From positions 13,321,101 through 13,385,100 of the forward strand of contig JBBMOA010000004.1 in NCBI GenBank assembly GCA_037954235.1: a stretch of DNA of 64,000 nucleotides, given 5' to 3'. Below are positions 28,167 through 46,796 of the stretch, piece by piece. A program made the position numbers and the translations under genes. Below the pieces are notes generated by a model that worked only from the letters and a program-made list of their open reading frames with translations, made no database searches and was not told the origin of the DNA. The first letter of the stretch is position 1. The number at the start of each line of letters is the position of its first letter. The DNA comes from Aulostomus chinensis. Lineage: Eukaryota; Chordata; Actinopteri; Syngnathiformes; Aulostomidae.

Positions 28167-31100
28167 TGCGTTCTTTTGTTTCTCTTTGTGCGGCTATCGG
28201 TATAATCCATTTCATGCCCGGACGTCCTTGCAGCGCTGCTCTGACCAGCTGCTGACCCCGGCTCATCGCTACAGTTGTTGTCGCCATTCCAGATCTCCGC
28301 TAAGGACCAGAGGAAATCTCCATTGTTCCTCAACACGACAGCGCTTAAAGACACTTGTCCCCTGAAATACCTCCATTGTCATCATGCTTGTCCCGTCTTG
28401 GATTAATCCATCTCCTTCGTCATCTCCCTGAGAACAACTGTAATTCAGAGCTCGTGCACAGGCTCTCTCTCTTCTTGTCTATCCACCATCTCTCCATACA
28501 TACGCTCTTAAATGTTAGCTGCCCCGCCTGCCCCAGTCCCTCCAGCTGCTAAACCTCCTGCACACCAGAGTTCAGTCTGGGTTTAATTGGGTATCATTTA
28601 TTACAGGAAGACTTGCGCAGCTCCAAGAATGAAATACGGAGGAATTTGACTAATAAGGGAAGAACAGGGAATCGCCTAATTGTCACATCGACCTACAGTC
28701 GAGTGAAAGCTCAGCACACAGCCCCCGAGAGTTTAGTTTGCAAACGAGCTCATTGAGATTTGTCTGTCAAATCCAGCCAGGACTGTTGGTAACAACTTCT
28801 TTTTATTTAATAGATCAGTTTTCATTTAATAAATGTGACCTGATAGTTAAAGTCTTGATACATCTGATCAAATAGATTATAGCCAGAGTGTTGGCCTCAG
28901 TACGGTGGCCTGGAGGGGTCAGGGAGGAAAAAAGATACTACTAGGCCACAAAATACAACTCATTCCCGCATTGTATTTTGTGGCTTTAAAATAATTAAAG
29001 TCAATTTCTTGTGGCCTCCGGATGATAAAACTGAGGGAACAAGAGGAAGTCTGGTACTTTCCAACAGGAGTACTAACGACTCTGTGCTTCTCCCAAAGGA
29101 ACCAAAAGGTTCCTGTGGCCCCTAGTTTTTTCTGGGGTTCCACACACTGCTGGCTCGGGAGAAATATGCAAATCTGGCCGATGACATATAGACACATCAC
29201 TAAATGAATCTCTGAATGGTCACTCCGTACTTCGACAGTGAGGTTGCATTCGTCTAATCCCGGTCTCGCCATGGTAACCGGCCTCAGCAGCCTGCTGCAG
29301 GAGCGACGCCACAAACACTTGAAACACTTTTATGAAGGTGTAATATATTCTCGCTACATCATCAACGCCCTGCAGTTCTCGATATTAAAGCCTCCCATAT
29401 GCAACCACTCTCACCACGTCAGGTTCAAAAAGCTCCGCCTGAATCCCTCTCCCACACTTTCTGACATGTCATCATGTCATACTGGCGGTCTGCTTAGTGT
29501 CACGCCACGACTCAAGTGGCCCGGCTTATCTGACACATCAAGGCCGACACTCAGACTGACGGGTGTTGTCAAAACTGCGGGTGTTGCCTCAAACACTTGA
29601 CAGCACAGTTCTGGATGTGTTTTTTGGACTGCAGCTTATGCAAATGGGGTATGATATGCAGTATGTTAGCGTAGCTCACCATGTTCACACACTGGAGCCA
29701 TTTTATCAGTTTGAGCGTGTTTTCACACAGTGATACGGTCCACGATTAGCTGTCATGCTCAAACTCTCCTCCAAAACAGGTTTGCATATCTATTTTGTCA
29801 CATTTTGATGAAGTGTTTTTCCGTTTTACCCTGACACGCTCAAGCTTTGCTCATTTCAACGACTAACCTCGCTGACTGTCTTGCTTCCTGTCTGTCCAGC
29901 TTGAACTAACTAAACGGCTAAACAGCAAAGCTAAGCAAGAGTAACAATGAGGAGCAGAAGTGTTTGTGTTTTATTCACTTTTTATACTCATACAAGGGCA
30001 ACAGGAACGCATCTAACTATGTGTTTACAAGCTAATGTTAGCATGAGACGTAGCACATAAACACATAGCATTAGCATTCGCAGCTTTCTAGCTTTGTATC
30101 TGCTCTGATGGTCGTGACAGCAGGATTTATTCCAGTCTTGTTGTTTCATACTGCTGAAGTTTCATCCTGGTGCACCTAATACAATATTAAGGGAGCACGC
30201 AGGTAATGAAAACACCCATAAGTGACTGGAACATGGAATTTGTGTCTCATCTGTAGTAATTAGTCCCTCTGTCCTCTTGGAATAGTGAAGTTTGAAACAT
30301 AATCAACTGTTATTCACTCTGTTTTGTGTCCAAACTGCTCTTTAATAAGCATTTAGATATCGAATAATTACAATTATAATAAATAAGTCATTAAATTCTG
30401 GTAGTTTTCAACCTGGGCCCTACTTTCTTATGTGTTTCAACAACGACAACAAAAAATGATTGAAAGGTAATTAAATTGAATTGAATCGTTCCAATATTGA
30501 ATAAAAAGGCAAAATGGCTTTGTTGCATACAGAGGTGGATGAGTGTCTAAACTTTAGAATACGCCAGGTCCATCTGGGATGCATATTGATGATTGTTACT
30601 GTCAATATTGGTTGCAGTCAGTAGGAGCGGCTGCACCGACCACAGATCTCGGTTTCTGCACATTGACTCGCCCCTTCAGGCTTTTAAAATGACAGAAGCG
30701 ATGGATGTCTCTCCCCCCCGTGTCCCTCTGGTCTTTGCCGTCTCCGAATGTCTCAAGCAAAGAGATGCTGATCAGAGGGTTAAACTCCACCGACACGCTG
30801 ACACCCGTGTTGTCTGGTGCCAAGTTCTCATCATTTATTTGTAAAGTGTTTGTCGCGGGTCCTCTGTGATGCAGGCGGCTGAACGCTACACTCTAATAAG
30901 CTTCAGTGCTGAAGATGTCAAAGATGCACCTGTACAGACAGAGAAGCCTCTGTAGGCTCCTCCAATGATGCTGTCAGACACTGATGATAACAGTCTGAGG
31001 CTGTTAAAGGGGGGGGGGGGGGGGAACCAACTAAAGTAATATTTAAAGAAAATAAAAGCTGTTTGAGTGAACGGAATGTGACACGCACAGTTGCTCAGTA

Positions 31101-31467
31101 GCATTACGTTGAAGCTGTTTGCTGGTCATGGTTGTCGCTCAGTGCCAAAACAATTCAAATAATTTCAGTCCCTATCAATCATCTGATTTCTACTCCGGGG
31201 AAAATAGAGCTCAGGTTGAAAAAGGCTGTTATTTCCTTAAAGTCTAACTAGCTCTTCACTGCTGCGTTACTTCTAACCTCTGTTGACACTCAGATGTGGA
31301 AGCGTTAGTCTTTTAGCATTACAACGTTTTAGCCTCTCTTTTTTTTTTTTTTTTTTTTTTTTTAGCCTCTGCATGAAATTGAAGAGCCAGCTCATCATTG
31401 TTAGCACGCTGCAGTCAGGCTGGAGATGAGGAAGTGAAATGATCCGTCATGCCGCTGTGCTTTACAG
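26852..31467. other. magi2 intron
   Basis: GT-AG intron of 4616 bp. It has a T run near 27416-27435, a CA repeat (28129-28160), a G16 run (31009-31024) and a T25 run (31339-31363). No exon-like ORF or recognisable element body was seen. Stretches near 29930-30090 carry gctaa/gctagc words typical of fish non-autonomous repeats. Confidence 0.8.
28129..28160. repeat. (CA)n microsatellite
   Basis: Sixteen CA units read directly. Confidence 0.96.
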
Positions 31468-31675
31468 GTGTTGGAGCAGTGGGAGTCCCAGCAGGGCCAG
31501 AGCAGCCCCGCTCAGACCAGCCTGTCGGCCCCCGTTATCCCCCACAGTGCCCCCTTCCCAACCCACCATCTTCACAGGGCCTCGGTCCCAGACTCGGCCT
31601 CCGAGGCTTTGGCTTTGGCTAAACCAGACCCTTTTGGCCTTTATGAGAAGTCCAGGGCAATCTATGAGAGTAGGC
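31468..31675 (+). CDS. magi2: magi2 exon: PDZ2-PDZ3 linker
   Basis: The acceptor is gctttacag and the donor is AGGC|gtaagt. The 208 bases encode a proline/serine-rich linker: VLEQWESQ, QTSLSAPVIPHSAPFP, RASVPDSASEA, then KPDPFGLYEKSRAIYESR. The last motif is almost identical to mammalian MAGI2 and is a good paralogue marker. Entry phase is 0 and exit phase is 1. The segment is predicted to be disordered apart from the conserved end. Confidence 0.96.
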
Positions 31676-31904
31676 GTAAGTACGGCAGCTGACGCTGCAG
31701 GTGTAGCACTCTCTCTCTCTCCTCTCTGAAGGAAGATGGCGTCCTCACTCTCAGGTGGCGGAGGGAAGAATCTTCCTGTCTCTTGCAAACACCCACTTCA
31801 CCTGCTTCTAAAAGATATAAAACTTTGAAATGCATCTTTTTTTGGGGGGGGGTCAAATTCAAAGATCAATCATTACATTTCCTACCATGATGCCCCCCCC
31901 CACA

Positions 31905-31906
<2 letters not shown>

Positions 31907-31939
<33 letters not shown>
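31907..31939. repeat. (CA)n microsatellite
   Basis: About 16 CA units following a short C run. Confidence 0.94.
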
Positions 31940-32601
31940 CAGTCATCAGAAGCAGCAGTTATAAGCTTTTGCCTCTGCTTATAATGAAAATATCTCATTT
32001 ACTTCCTTTAAAAAAAAAAAAAAAAAACACCAGCCAGAATACACGGCCTTAAAAGTCTCTTGGCTGTCCGGAGGGATCTTATATCTATATCTTTTATCAC
32101 ATCATAAACTGGGATGTGGCTGTGAATAAACACTTTAAAAGGCAGATGATGATTCTTACTGTTGGAGTATAACACTTTAGTGGCAGCAATACTGCAGTAC
32201 TCCAACTGTAAAATGAAAAAGTACCCTTTTTTTTTTTCTCTCTCTCTCTCTTCATCGAGGTGCAACGTGAGTCGTTCACCCCGCGGGGAAACTGGTTGAT
32301 ACGATGTTTACAGTTGCAGTAAACACATGTAATGCATAAACACGTAAATACAATTTTAAAATATGCAAATAAATCTTTTTAAAAAATCCAATTACACATT
32401 TATATATTATTTATTTTTATTGATTGTCTTTTCCATTTAAAAAGGAGAGTTTTTTCATGAAATCATCAAAAAAAAATTGGGAGTGGATGTGAATCCAAGG
32501 CTGCACAGAAACTAAAATACATATAAAATAACAATAATAAAAATAATAAATTGAATTAGTCATAAATGTCATTCAAAGGATGTAGAATTTCCTGTTTGGA
32601 T

Positions 32602-32607
<6 letters not shown>

Positions 32608-32638
<31 letters not shown>
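32608..32638. repeat. (TG)n microsatellite
   Basis: About 15 TG units read directly. Confidence 0.96.
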
Positions 32639-32641
<3 letters not shown>

Positions 32642-33699
32642 AAAGTCCATGTAATTTTTGTGAACTGTTCTCAAATTTTGTTTCCCAGCAAGAAAGTCTA
32701 AATAATCCTGCTCATAGACTTCTCCACATTCAGTAAATTATTGTGAATCTTTTATTAATAGTTTGTAAAATCGTACATTTCCAATAGCCAACATGTATTG
32801 GAATGAAATGATGAACCATATTTATATATTTCTATTTTGTTTTGTCATATTTGAGCATTTGGATCATCAATACTCTTGTCAGACAAAATAATACTGAGCA
32901 TGTGATCTTTCTACGCACCTGCCATTCACTGGTAGTTATTGTAGTATAATGAAGGTCATAGAGTACTAAAGTATTTGTGTTTTGCACGGGTGGTGTGTCA
33001 GGACACGTGGCGGCATCTCACTGGCTCGTCCTCACGTATGACACCTGTTACTATGGAGGACGTGGCTGTCAAAATGTCTCCTCGTCAGACCTTTTCTTCT
33101 TCCTCTGCTTCTTCCTGTGTCATCCGTCTCCTCCCCGGCGGTGGACACTGATCAGTGTTGCGTTCAGTGTCGCCTTCCTGGCAGTAAAGGTCAGGAGTCA
33201 CCCAAGCTGAGCAGTGGACAGACAGACATTTAGAAATGCTCTGTTTACTGTGGTGTGTGTCTTCTGGCCTCTGGGCGGATGCTAGGAAGACACTTTAGCT
33301 AATACTGCTTAAGTTCCATTTCTCTTGACCCTTAATGGATTCAAGTCACAAGTTGTGTAAACAGCTGGGTTAAAGGGCCACGTCTCCCTGGTGGAAATGT
33401 CAATAAGCGATCAATGGAAATGTTCTCTCCAGAGAGGTAGTTCTGTACATTTCCAAGCAACAGGAGCACTGAGGGGTTTTTGAAAGGTTTAGGGGAGGAA
33501 AAAAAATGTAACAGCAAGGCAGGCTTCATTCTGACACATGCCAAGTGCAAATGTTTTAAAGAGGCATAGAGGAACTTCTAAAATACAGTTACAACTTCTA
33601 GTCTTGTCAAGCTAGCGCTTCACATTGCACCAACAAAAAGGGGGCACCATTTTACCAGAAAGATGGGCGTTCCACCTCTATATCCGGGAAACAAGGAGA

Positions 33700-34440
33700 T
33701 GCTAACTTCCCTTCCTTTATTTATTTATTTTACCTTTATTTAAGTAGATAAGCCAGTTAAAAACCAATTCTCATTTACAAACTGGCTAAGAGGTAATGTA
33801 TTATTTATATCCAAAACACTTATCAAGCCAGAAAATCATAATTTTCCCCAGTTAGATCACTAAGGTAAGCAAAACTGGATCCATATAAATAACAGCCGTG
33901 GGAACAATACCTACTGTATACGTGTAGCATGTCATCGTTAATCCCAATGAGAAGCACTGCAGTAGATGAGGTGAACAGGGAAACTGAATTGAAAGAGACA
34001 ATTGAAACGACAGGAAAACCCCACAAATAAACAAGTAAAAGTTGAGCCGGCAGCTTCAGACTCCAGGTAACCGGGAATGCTGTTCCACACAGGTGAGGAG
34101 CGTGGAAACTCAAAACAGCTTGTTTTGCTTTGATTGTGGGAACACCGAGCAAACCTGTCCCCGATGACCTGAGGTGGTCTGGATGCTTCCCACCGTACAA
34201 GTAAATCAGAGATGTGTTTAGGCCCGAGACCATTCAGTGCTTTATAGACAAGTAATGGGATTTTAAATTGAATTCTTTGACACGCAGGAAGCCGGTGCAG
34301 TGATTTAACGGCCGATGTAATGTGCCCCACTTTCTCAGTGTTGCTGACGAACGGCGGCAGCAAAGGGAGATAGAAGTGAGAACATTCTGCTGTTCTTTTC
34401 TGCTTTGAGGGAACCAATGATGAGAGTAAAGAACTGGCAA
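33700..34440 (-). mobile_element. Decayed LINE 3' part (reverse transcriptase C-terminal region)
   Basis: On the minus strand, one frame reads ITSAVKSLHRLPACQRIQFK, LLVYKALNGLGPKHISDLL and PVWNSIP. An overlapping frame reads PDHLRSSGTGLLGVPTIKAK. These are recognisable pieces of the C-terminal segment of teleost L2/CR1-like LINE polyproteins (LHWLPV..I.FK..LLVYKALNGL.P.YISDLL, RSSGTGLL.VP, LWNSLP). The frame is broken between pieces, so the copy is dead. The low-coordinate end (about 33715-33790) has a TTTA-repeat and an acctttattt motif, consistent with the element's 3' tail. The clade is assigned from memory. Confidence 0.75.
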
Positions 34441-36158
34441 CAGTCAGATGCTGCTCTGGTAGTTCGATGCGGCTCCATTTATGATGTGACACGATTACCA
34501 AATTGTGGAAACGTATGTTTGTTTGTTTTTTTGGACCTATCCTACCTAATTGCCTGGAGGTCAGTGTGTGTGTATGTGTGTGTGTCAACAAACTGAGCAG
34601 GTCACCTCAGGTCCCTCTCTCACACACTCACCCCAAACCTCCCTGACGGAAGTCATTATCTGTTGAAACGCGGTGATTAAGACCTCAGCGAGTTCTCTTC
34701 GTAGTATGGTGCCCCATTCGTCTGCACCCCTTTAACTGTTTGGGAAGCAAAGAAAAAGTACAACTGCATGGTCACTTGATTACAACTGCTGGACGTGTGG
34801 GGCCCTCGCACCATTACTCAACCACCTCACCTCGTTCACCAGTGAAACGGTCAAATATCCTGGGAATCATTAAGACGTGGATGTGTAAAGAGGGCTGGAG
34901 ACCGCGTCAAATGCAAAATCTCCGTTCCGTCCAACCTGCCAACAATTCGTTTATGTCAATACAGATGCAACGATTTGATCTCACGGCTCTCGGAGACTGT
35001 TTGGTTCAGTAACATTTGAACCAAACAGATCAAATTGTGATAGTTCGTCATTTTGCAGGGGCTGTGAAGCTTGGGGTGGTCCGAAAAGATCAATAATCCA
35101 ATATGGCTGCCGCAGGACATGAAATTTTCAGACCGTTCATTCCTCAAATTTAAAACTCCCATCTGGTTGATCACTTGAGTGAAATATGAAGCCAATCCAG
35201 CGTGGTATGTAAGAAACAGGCAAAAATCAACAATCCAATATGGCCGCCACAGGAAGTTGGCAGCAGCTGCCAGAGCAACGGGGGTTGTGTTCAGACCGTA
35301 TGGAGAACATGTTTCTTTGGATTCAGTGAAACGGTTCTTGAGTAGTAGAGCAGTAACAGCGAGCAGCAGATGCAACGGCATCACTTTAACACTCAGTGCA
35401 TAAATGTGGCTGAGCTCTTGTGAAGATGGTGTGCTAGGATCAACAGCTACCACATGAGGTAAGACTGTTTCTGCTGACTGCTTTCTTCCCCTCTCAAAAA
35501 CAAAACAAAAAAAAAACAAAAGAATTTTTAAGAAGTGCCTTCGTGTGACTTCGCACTGCAAAAAGCATCTACATTTCAGTTCAAACAAAAAAGGGTCAAC
35601 TCCTTTCCTTTTTTGTTTACCGGTGAGACTCACAACATCTCCAAAAAGAAGCCATGTATGTGGTTTCCGTGGAAACAGCTGCGTCACTCCTCTTGTCTAT
35701 AGTCATGAATAGTGTGATTTCTCCCCCCCCTCCCCCGTCCCCCGTCCCTCCCGCTGAGTCCCAGCAGAGCGCTCCGTGTGATTAAAACATTTACAATTGG
35801 AATCCATTTTTCATTCGCAGCCGCTTGTCTGCAGTTGACTTCATTCTGCCACTTTGCACATCATGGTGTTGTGTAAAGCCCCTGATTGCAGATCAGTGCT
35901 TACATCCCACCTAACTCTGTAAATAGGAGACGGGTATATTACACACTGTAAGCACTTCCCGACTTTTATGGATGATGCTGAAATTCTGCAGTGACATTAA
36001 TGCTGAGGCAGGGACTTTCTGCCTTGTTCTAGCCCGTATGGGAGCTTGTGTGTTTTCCTGGTGTGTTTGTGTTTTTGTTTTTGTGTTCTGTTTATGTGTG
36101 CCCATCTGTGTACCAGCAATCACTGTGATTGTTTATGGAGGCATCTTTTTCTATTTAG

Positions 36159-36200
36159 AACCTGGCCAGCCGAGGACCGTTTTTCCCGTGGACTCTTCAG
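36159..36200 (+). CDS. magi2: magi2 42-bp exon (symmetric, probable alternative)
   Basis: The acceptor is ttctatttag and the donor is TCAG|gtaaag. It encodes QPGQPRTVFPVDSS plus the first base of Gly, matching mammalian QQVPPRTSFRMDSSG. Entry and exit are both phase 1 and the length is 14 codons, so skipping keeps frame. From memory, mammalian MAGI2 isoforms differ by 14 residues at this position, so alternative splicing here is plausible. Confidence 0.92.
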
Positions 36201-36991
36201 GTAAAGTATCTCAGCAGTTGAGAAATGTTACCAAGCTGCAAACACTGATGAGGAAGTTGTGTGACAGCTCGACACTGAGGTTCTAGAGGTGAGAATCCCA
36301 CCCGGATTCCCCACAGAGGAGTTGATTATCAGCTACAGTGTCGCAATGATCCAACGCTGACAAACTGTGAGTTAGAAGACTAAGAAATGACAGCAAAGGC
36401 TCTCGTGAAAGCCTCACCTTCGGAGGATATCAACCTTGTTTTGAGATGAACGTGTTCTTTTAGCTTTGAATCACTACATTACCCACAATTCAAACGTCGT
36501 TCACTGGCATCCCTGATTGGCGGAGCACACTGTTACCATAGAAATGTTTACTGAACTCGTCTCAATTTGAAGCTTTGGGTTTCTTGGATCACCACAAATT
36601 TGAGAGGAACCCTGCAGGAGAATGTTGGTATTAAGGCATGTGTTGATATCAGCCACAAGCTAGCCAGCAACCACAGAGACGGCTAGTTAGCTATGAATGT
36701 AGCTATTTTACACATTTTTGGCTTGCAGTGCCTTATGGGTTGAGTAGTTCCATAACTCTTACGAGAAGTATGTGTAGTACTTTTGCCTTTTTTCCCCATT
36801 GCTCTGTCTTTTTTTGCATTATATCAAATATTTAGTGGTCACAACTCATCTGCTCGCTGGTTGGCTCGGTTCCAGCTATAAAAGTCGTTACAGCAGGATT
36901 TTCTCTACTGTCAGTGGAGGAATTGAATAGGATACGTACTTCTGAGCTTCTCTAAAAGTGGCGTTAAGCTCTGTCTGTGTTCATGATCCAG
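36201..36991. other. magi2 intron
   Basis: GT-AG intron of 791 bp. It contains no repeat longer than short homopolymers and no coding signal was seen. Confidence 0.85.
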
Positions 36992-37083
36992 GAGCAGAGT
37001 ACCAGGACATCGAGGTCCACCTGCGCAGACAGAAGTCCGGGTTCGGGTTCAGGGTACTGGGCGGGGACGAGGCAGGGCAGCCT
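36992..37083 (+). CDS. magi2: magi2 exon: start of PDZ3
   Basis: The acceptor is atgatccag and the donor is CCT|gtgagt. It encodes GAEYQDIEVHLRRQKSGFGF, the PDZ3 first strand and GFGF binding loop, then RVLGGDEAGQP. Entry phase is 1 and exit phase is 0. It continues directly into the exon at 37365 after a 281 bp intron. Confidence 0.96.
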
Positions 37084-37364
37084 GTGAGTCCGGAGACACG
37101 TGAGAAGGCTCGTATGGCGATGGGCGTGGAACCCTGTCATTCTTTCCTCTCTAACCCACACTATGTACATCTAACCCCTGACCTTTGACCCCTGAGAGAG
37201 TGATGCCGCTGGCTGCTTTTGATGTCTGTCTGTAAAATAACAACATTATTACCTACGGTATCAGATAACAACCACCTTAACACTCACTGCATGTGACACT
37301 GGCAGACTGTCCAGCCTCTTTCCACCACTTGTTCCTGAGTATAACTGTCCACCTTAAATAACAG

Positions 37365-37557
37365 ATCTTGATTGGCGCGATCATCGAGAAGAGCCCGGCG
37401 GACTTAGATGGGCGCCTCCGGCCTGGCGATGAGCTCTTATTTGTGGATGGGATACCCGTGGTGGGGAAGCCACACAGATATGTCATCGACTTGATGCACG
37501 GTGCAGCCCGTAACGGCCAGGTGAACCTGGTCATCAGGAGGAGAGTACAGACGGCAG
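37365..37557 (+). CDS. magi2: magi2 exon: remainder of PDZ3
   Basis: The acceptor is ttaaataacag and the donor is GGCAG|gtgaga. It encodes ILIGAIIEKSPADLDGRLR, PGDELLFVDGIPVVGKPHR, YVIDLMHGAARNGQVNL and VIRRRV, completing PDZ3 with the helix-B His in KPHRYV. Entry phase is 0 and exit phase is 1. Near identity to mammalian MAGI2 is seen through VDGIPV.GK.HRYVIDLMH. Confidence 0.97.
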
Positions 37558-38184
37558 GTGAGATGACGTGAGCAGACCGGTGGCCCAGTTCTTTTTTTTT
37601 GTCTTTTTTTTTTTTTTACACAAACGTTCACAAGGGTTTTCACCACGGGGCCTGGGTTTGGGGTCAAACCTGCCGATGTCACATTGAAATAGAGCAACCA
37701 TGTCTAAAAAAAATGTGACTTTAGTTTGTTTGGATGAAAGTGCTGGGGCACCCCGAGGTTTAATTTGCCACATAACTGCCTGCATTAGCTTTAGCTGCAT
37801 TGGCTGTAGCTGCATCAGTTTTAGCTACATTTGCTCTGGGGGTGGTGGACTTGTCAAATGGGTAATTAGCATAACCTTCACTTTATGGGGAGTGGAATCA
37901 TTAAATCATAATTAATGATTGTTTTGATAAAAGTGCAGGGCGACCCCTTGTTAATTTCCCCAATAACTTTAGCTACAGTAGCTTTTTCTTTATTAGTTTT
38001 ATAGCAGTAGACTCTTGGTTATCAGGCTTGTGTTAGCTCATTACTTGTGGCTGTTTTACTAGACTCTATTGACATGACATCACTTTACTACATGTAACAC
38101 GATGCTTTGGGGTAAAAGTAATTATCTAAAGTGTCTATAAATAAAAGCACGGCCGCACCCTCAGCTCTCTACCTCCCCCTGCAG
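37558..38184. other. magi2 intron
   Basis: GT-AG intron of 627 bp with two poly-T runs near 37592-37618 and several repeats of tagcttagct-like words (gctgcat, agctgcatt) at about 37780-37830. No gene was seen. Confidence 0.85.
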
Positions 38185-38445
38185 GTGAGTCCTGTCCAGA
38201 GAACGGCCGCAGCCCGGGCTCCGTGTCCACGCAGCACAGCTCTCCTCGCAGTGACTTCACATACGCCAATAGCACCAGCACTAACCAGCCACCCAACGCC
38301 GGCGTGAGTAACACAGCCACTTCAGATGGGACGTCGACCCCCAACACACAACCCAGTGACGTCACCATTAATCGGAAGGAGAGCGAAGGCTTCGGTTTTG
38401 TCATCATCAGTTCGCTCAACCGTCCTGAGGTGGCCACCACCAACA
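38185..38445 (+). CDS. magi2: magi2 exon: PDZ3-PDZ4 linker and start of PDZ4
   Basis: The acceptor is ccccctgcag and the donor is CAACA|gtaagt. It encodes GESCPENGRSPGSVST, QHSSPRSDF, a Ser/Thr/Asn-rich linker, then PDZ4 start DVTINRKESEGFGFVIISSL and NRPEVATTN. Phase is 1 on both sides. The GESCPENGRSPGSVS stretch is a strong MAGI2 marker. Confidence 0.96.
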
Positions 38446-40050
<1,605 letters not shown>

Positions 40051-40267
40051 AGATCAGCAATCCCCCGTCAGCTCCCAACTCCGAGAAGCAGAGCCCCATG
40101 GCCCAGCAGCACAGCCCCAAGACCCAGCCCAACACCACGAGCACCCACCCCAGCTCCGTAGCCACAGAGCCCAGCCAGACTGTCAGCCAGCCCAACCCTG
40201 TACCCCACCAGAGTCCTGTGACCCAGCTCCCCGCCCACCCACCTCAGACCTACACCCACGAGAGCAG
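40051..40267 (+). CDS. magi2: magi2 exon: PDZ4-PDZ5 linker, Ser/Pro/Gln/Thr-rich
   Basis: The acceptor is caaccccag and the donor is AGCAG|gtaagg. It encodes EISNPPSAPNSEKQSPMAQQ, matching mammalian NSPTSAPSSEKQSPMAQQ. About 50 residues of SP, TQ and QP repeats follow, ending YTHES. Entry phase is 1 and exit phase is 2. The region is low complexity and almost certainly disordered. Confidence 0.95.
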
Positions 40268-40310
40268 GTAAGGGAACGCAACTTCTGGTGCGTCACTTTC
40301 AGCCCCTTTG

Positions 40311-40341
<31 letters not shown>

Positions 40342-40854
40342 TTTCCTAGTTTCCTACTTTTCACCTCCTTCCTTCCTTCCTTCCTAGCTAACTTTTTCCA
40401 TCCTCCCTCTCCCTTCGTTCCCTGTCTTTATTTTATCTTTGTTGTATAACATCACTTAACTCTTACGGTCTGCTGCATTATTTATAAAAATTGCTTCTTT
40501 ATTGAAATCTCCTGAATATTTTAGAGAACTACAGGGTCCACCAGCTCATTGCTGTCATTGCTTTTCCCATCAGCTTTACACGGGTCTCTTTTAATCAGCA
40601 TTACCAGCCTATGACAGGACACGTCTTTATTGTAAAGTTTTCATGTGACGGGTGAGGAAAAACGTGGTGATTTTTCCACTTAAGTCTTGTTTAATGGTTG
40701 TCAGTGCAAACGGGCTGATTTTGTCAGGAAGGCCCAGCAAGTTGTCAGAAACGCTCATTTTCATATCACACTAAATGAGCCGAATGCATGATGAGGTAAT
40801 AGGAATCCTCCTGTTCTGTTTTTGTTTTGTTTTTTATTCTCATTGGTGTGTTAG
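40268..40854. other. magi2 intron
   Basis: GT-AG intron of 587 bp with a TC dinucleotide run (40315-40340) and a TTCC run (40366-40386). Nothing else was recognised. Confidence 0.85.
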
Positions 40855-41080
40855 TTACAGGTCAGAGGTCAAGGCGAGACAAGATGTTAAACCAGACATC
40901 CGACAGCCGCCTTTCACAGACTACCGGCAGCCGCCTGTTGACTACCGGCACCCTCCTGTGGCCGACTACCGGCAGCCACCCACGCTTGATTACAGACACC
41001 CGCCGCTGCTGGACTTCAGACAGCTCGCCCCTGACACCAGGCAGTTTGCAATCCCTGATTACAGAATGCCACCGGTTCAA
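40855..41080 (+). CDS. magi2: magi2 exon: RQPPxxDY repeat linker before PDZ5
   Basis: The acceptor is tggtgtgttag and the donor is TTCAA|gtaagg. It completes Ser and encodes YRSEVKARQDVKPDIRQPPF, then about eight degenerate copies of a TDYRQPP-type heptad/octad (RQPPVDY, RHPPVADY, RQPPTLDY, RHPPLLDF) to RMPPVQ. Mammalian MAGI2 has the same repeat and the same YRSEVKARQDVKPDIRQPPF start. Entry phase is 2 and exit phase is 0. The tyrosines are candidate phosphosites (inference). Confidence 0.96.
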
Positions 41081-46366
<5,286 letters not shown>

Positions 46367-46796
46367 TAACTCTTAACACTGGAATATCTTTGGTGTCTAA
46401 TATCACTTTGGATAACATTTTCCGGGCATGCATCTACATACGGTATATCCATGCTAAATCTCGATATTCTCATTACTAGCTGTTCTCCTCTTTATTCTGT
46501 ATTTCACTGTGTGAATTACTTGTCTCTTCTATCTTGACTAACATTAGCTTATCTCCTGTCCATTTCAGTGATCTATCACTAATTGATTGGTCTAGGTTGT
46601 TACTTCCCCTTCTATAGGAATGGTATCTTCCAGTCACTCCATGTGCATGAAAAGTGACAAGCATGGCTCCCCCTATTTCTTCCTAATGGGCCACTCTAAA
46701 GACACGGTTTGTGACCATACGAATGTTTTTCTCTTCACTTAACCCTGGCTTTCTGTGCTGTGGTTTTATGTGCTGTGTTTTTAATGATTTTGTGTT

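Larger units (their letters stand above)
31676..36158. other. magi2 intron
   Basis: GT-AG intron of 4483 bp. It has a CA repeat (31907-31939), A/T runs, a TG repeat (32608-32638), a decayed minus-strand LINE (33700-34440) and a 243-codon minus-strand open frame (34956-35687) that overlaps a duplicated CCAATATGGC-type motif. No plus-strand exon was recognised. Confidence 0.8.

Noticed and set aside
33823..34591. Minus-strand ORFs of 136 and 217 codons as a host gene
   Set aside because: The readable pieces are LINE polyprotein fragments split between frames, so this is a dead retroelement.
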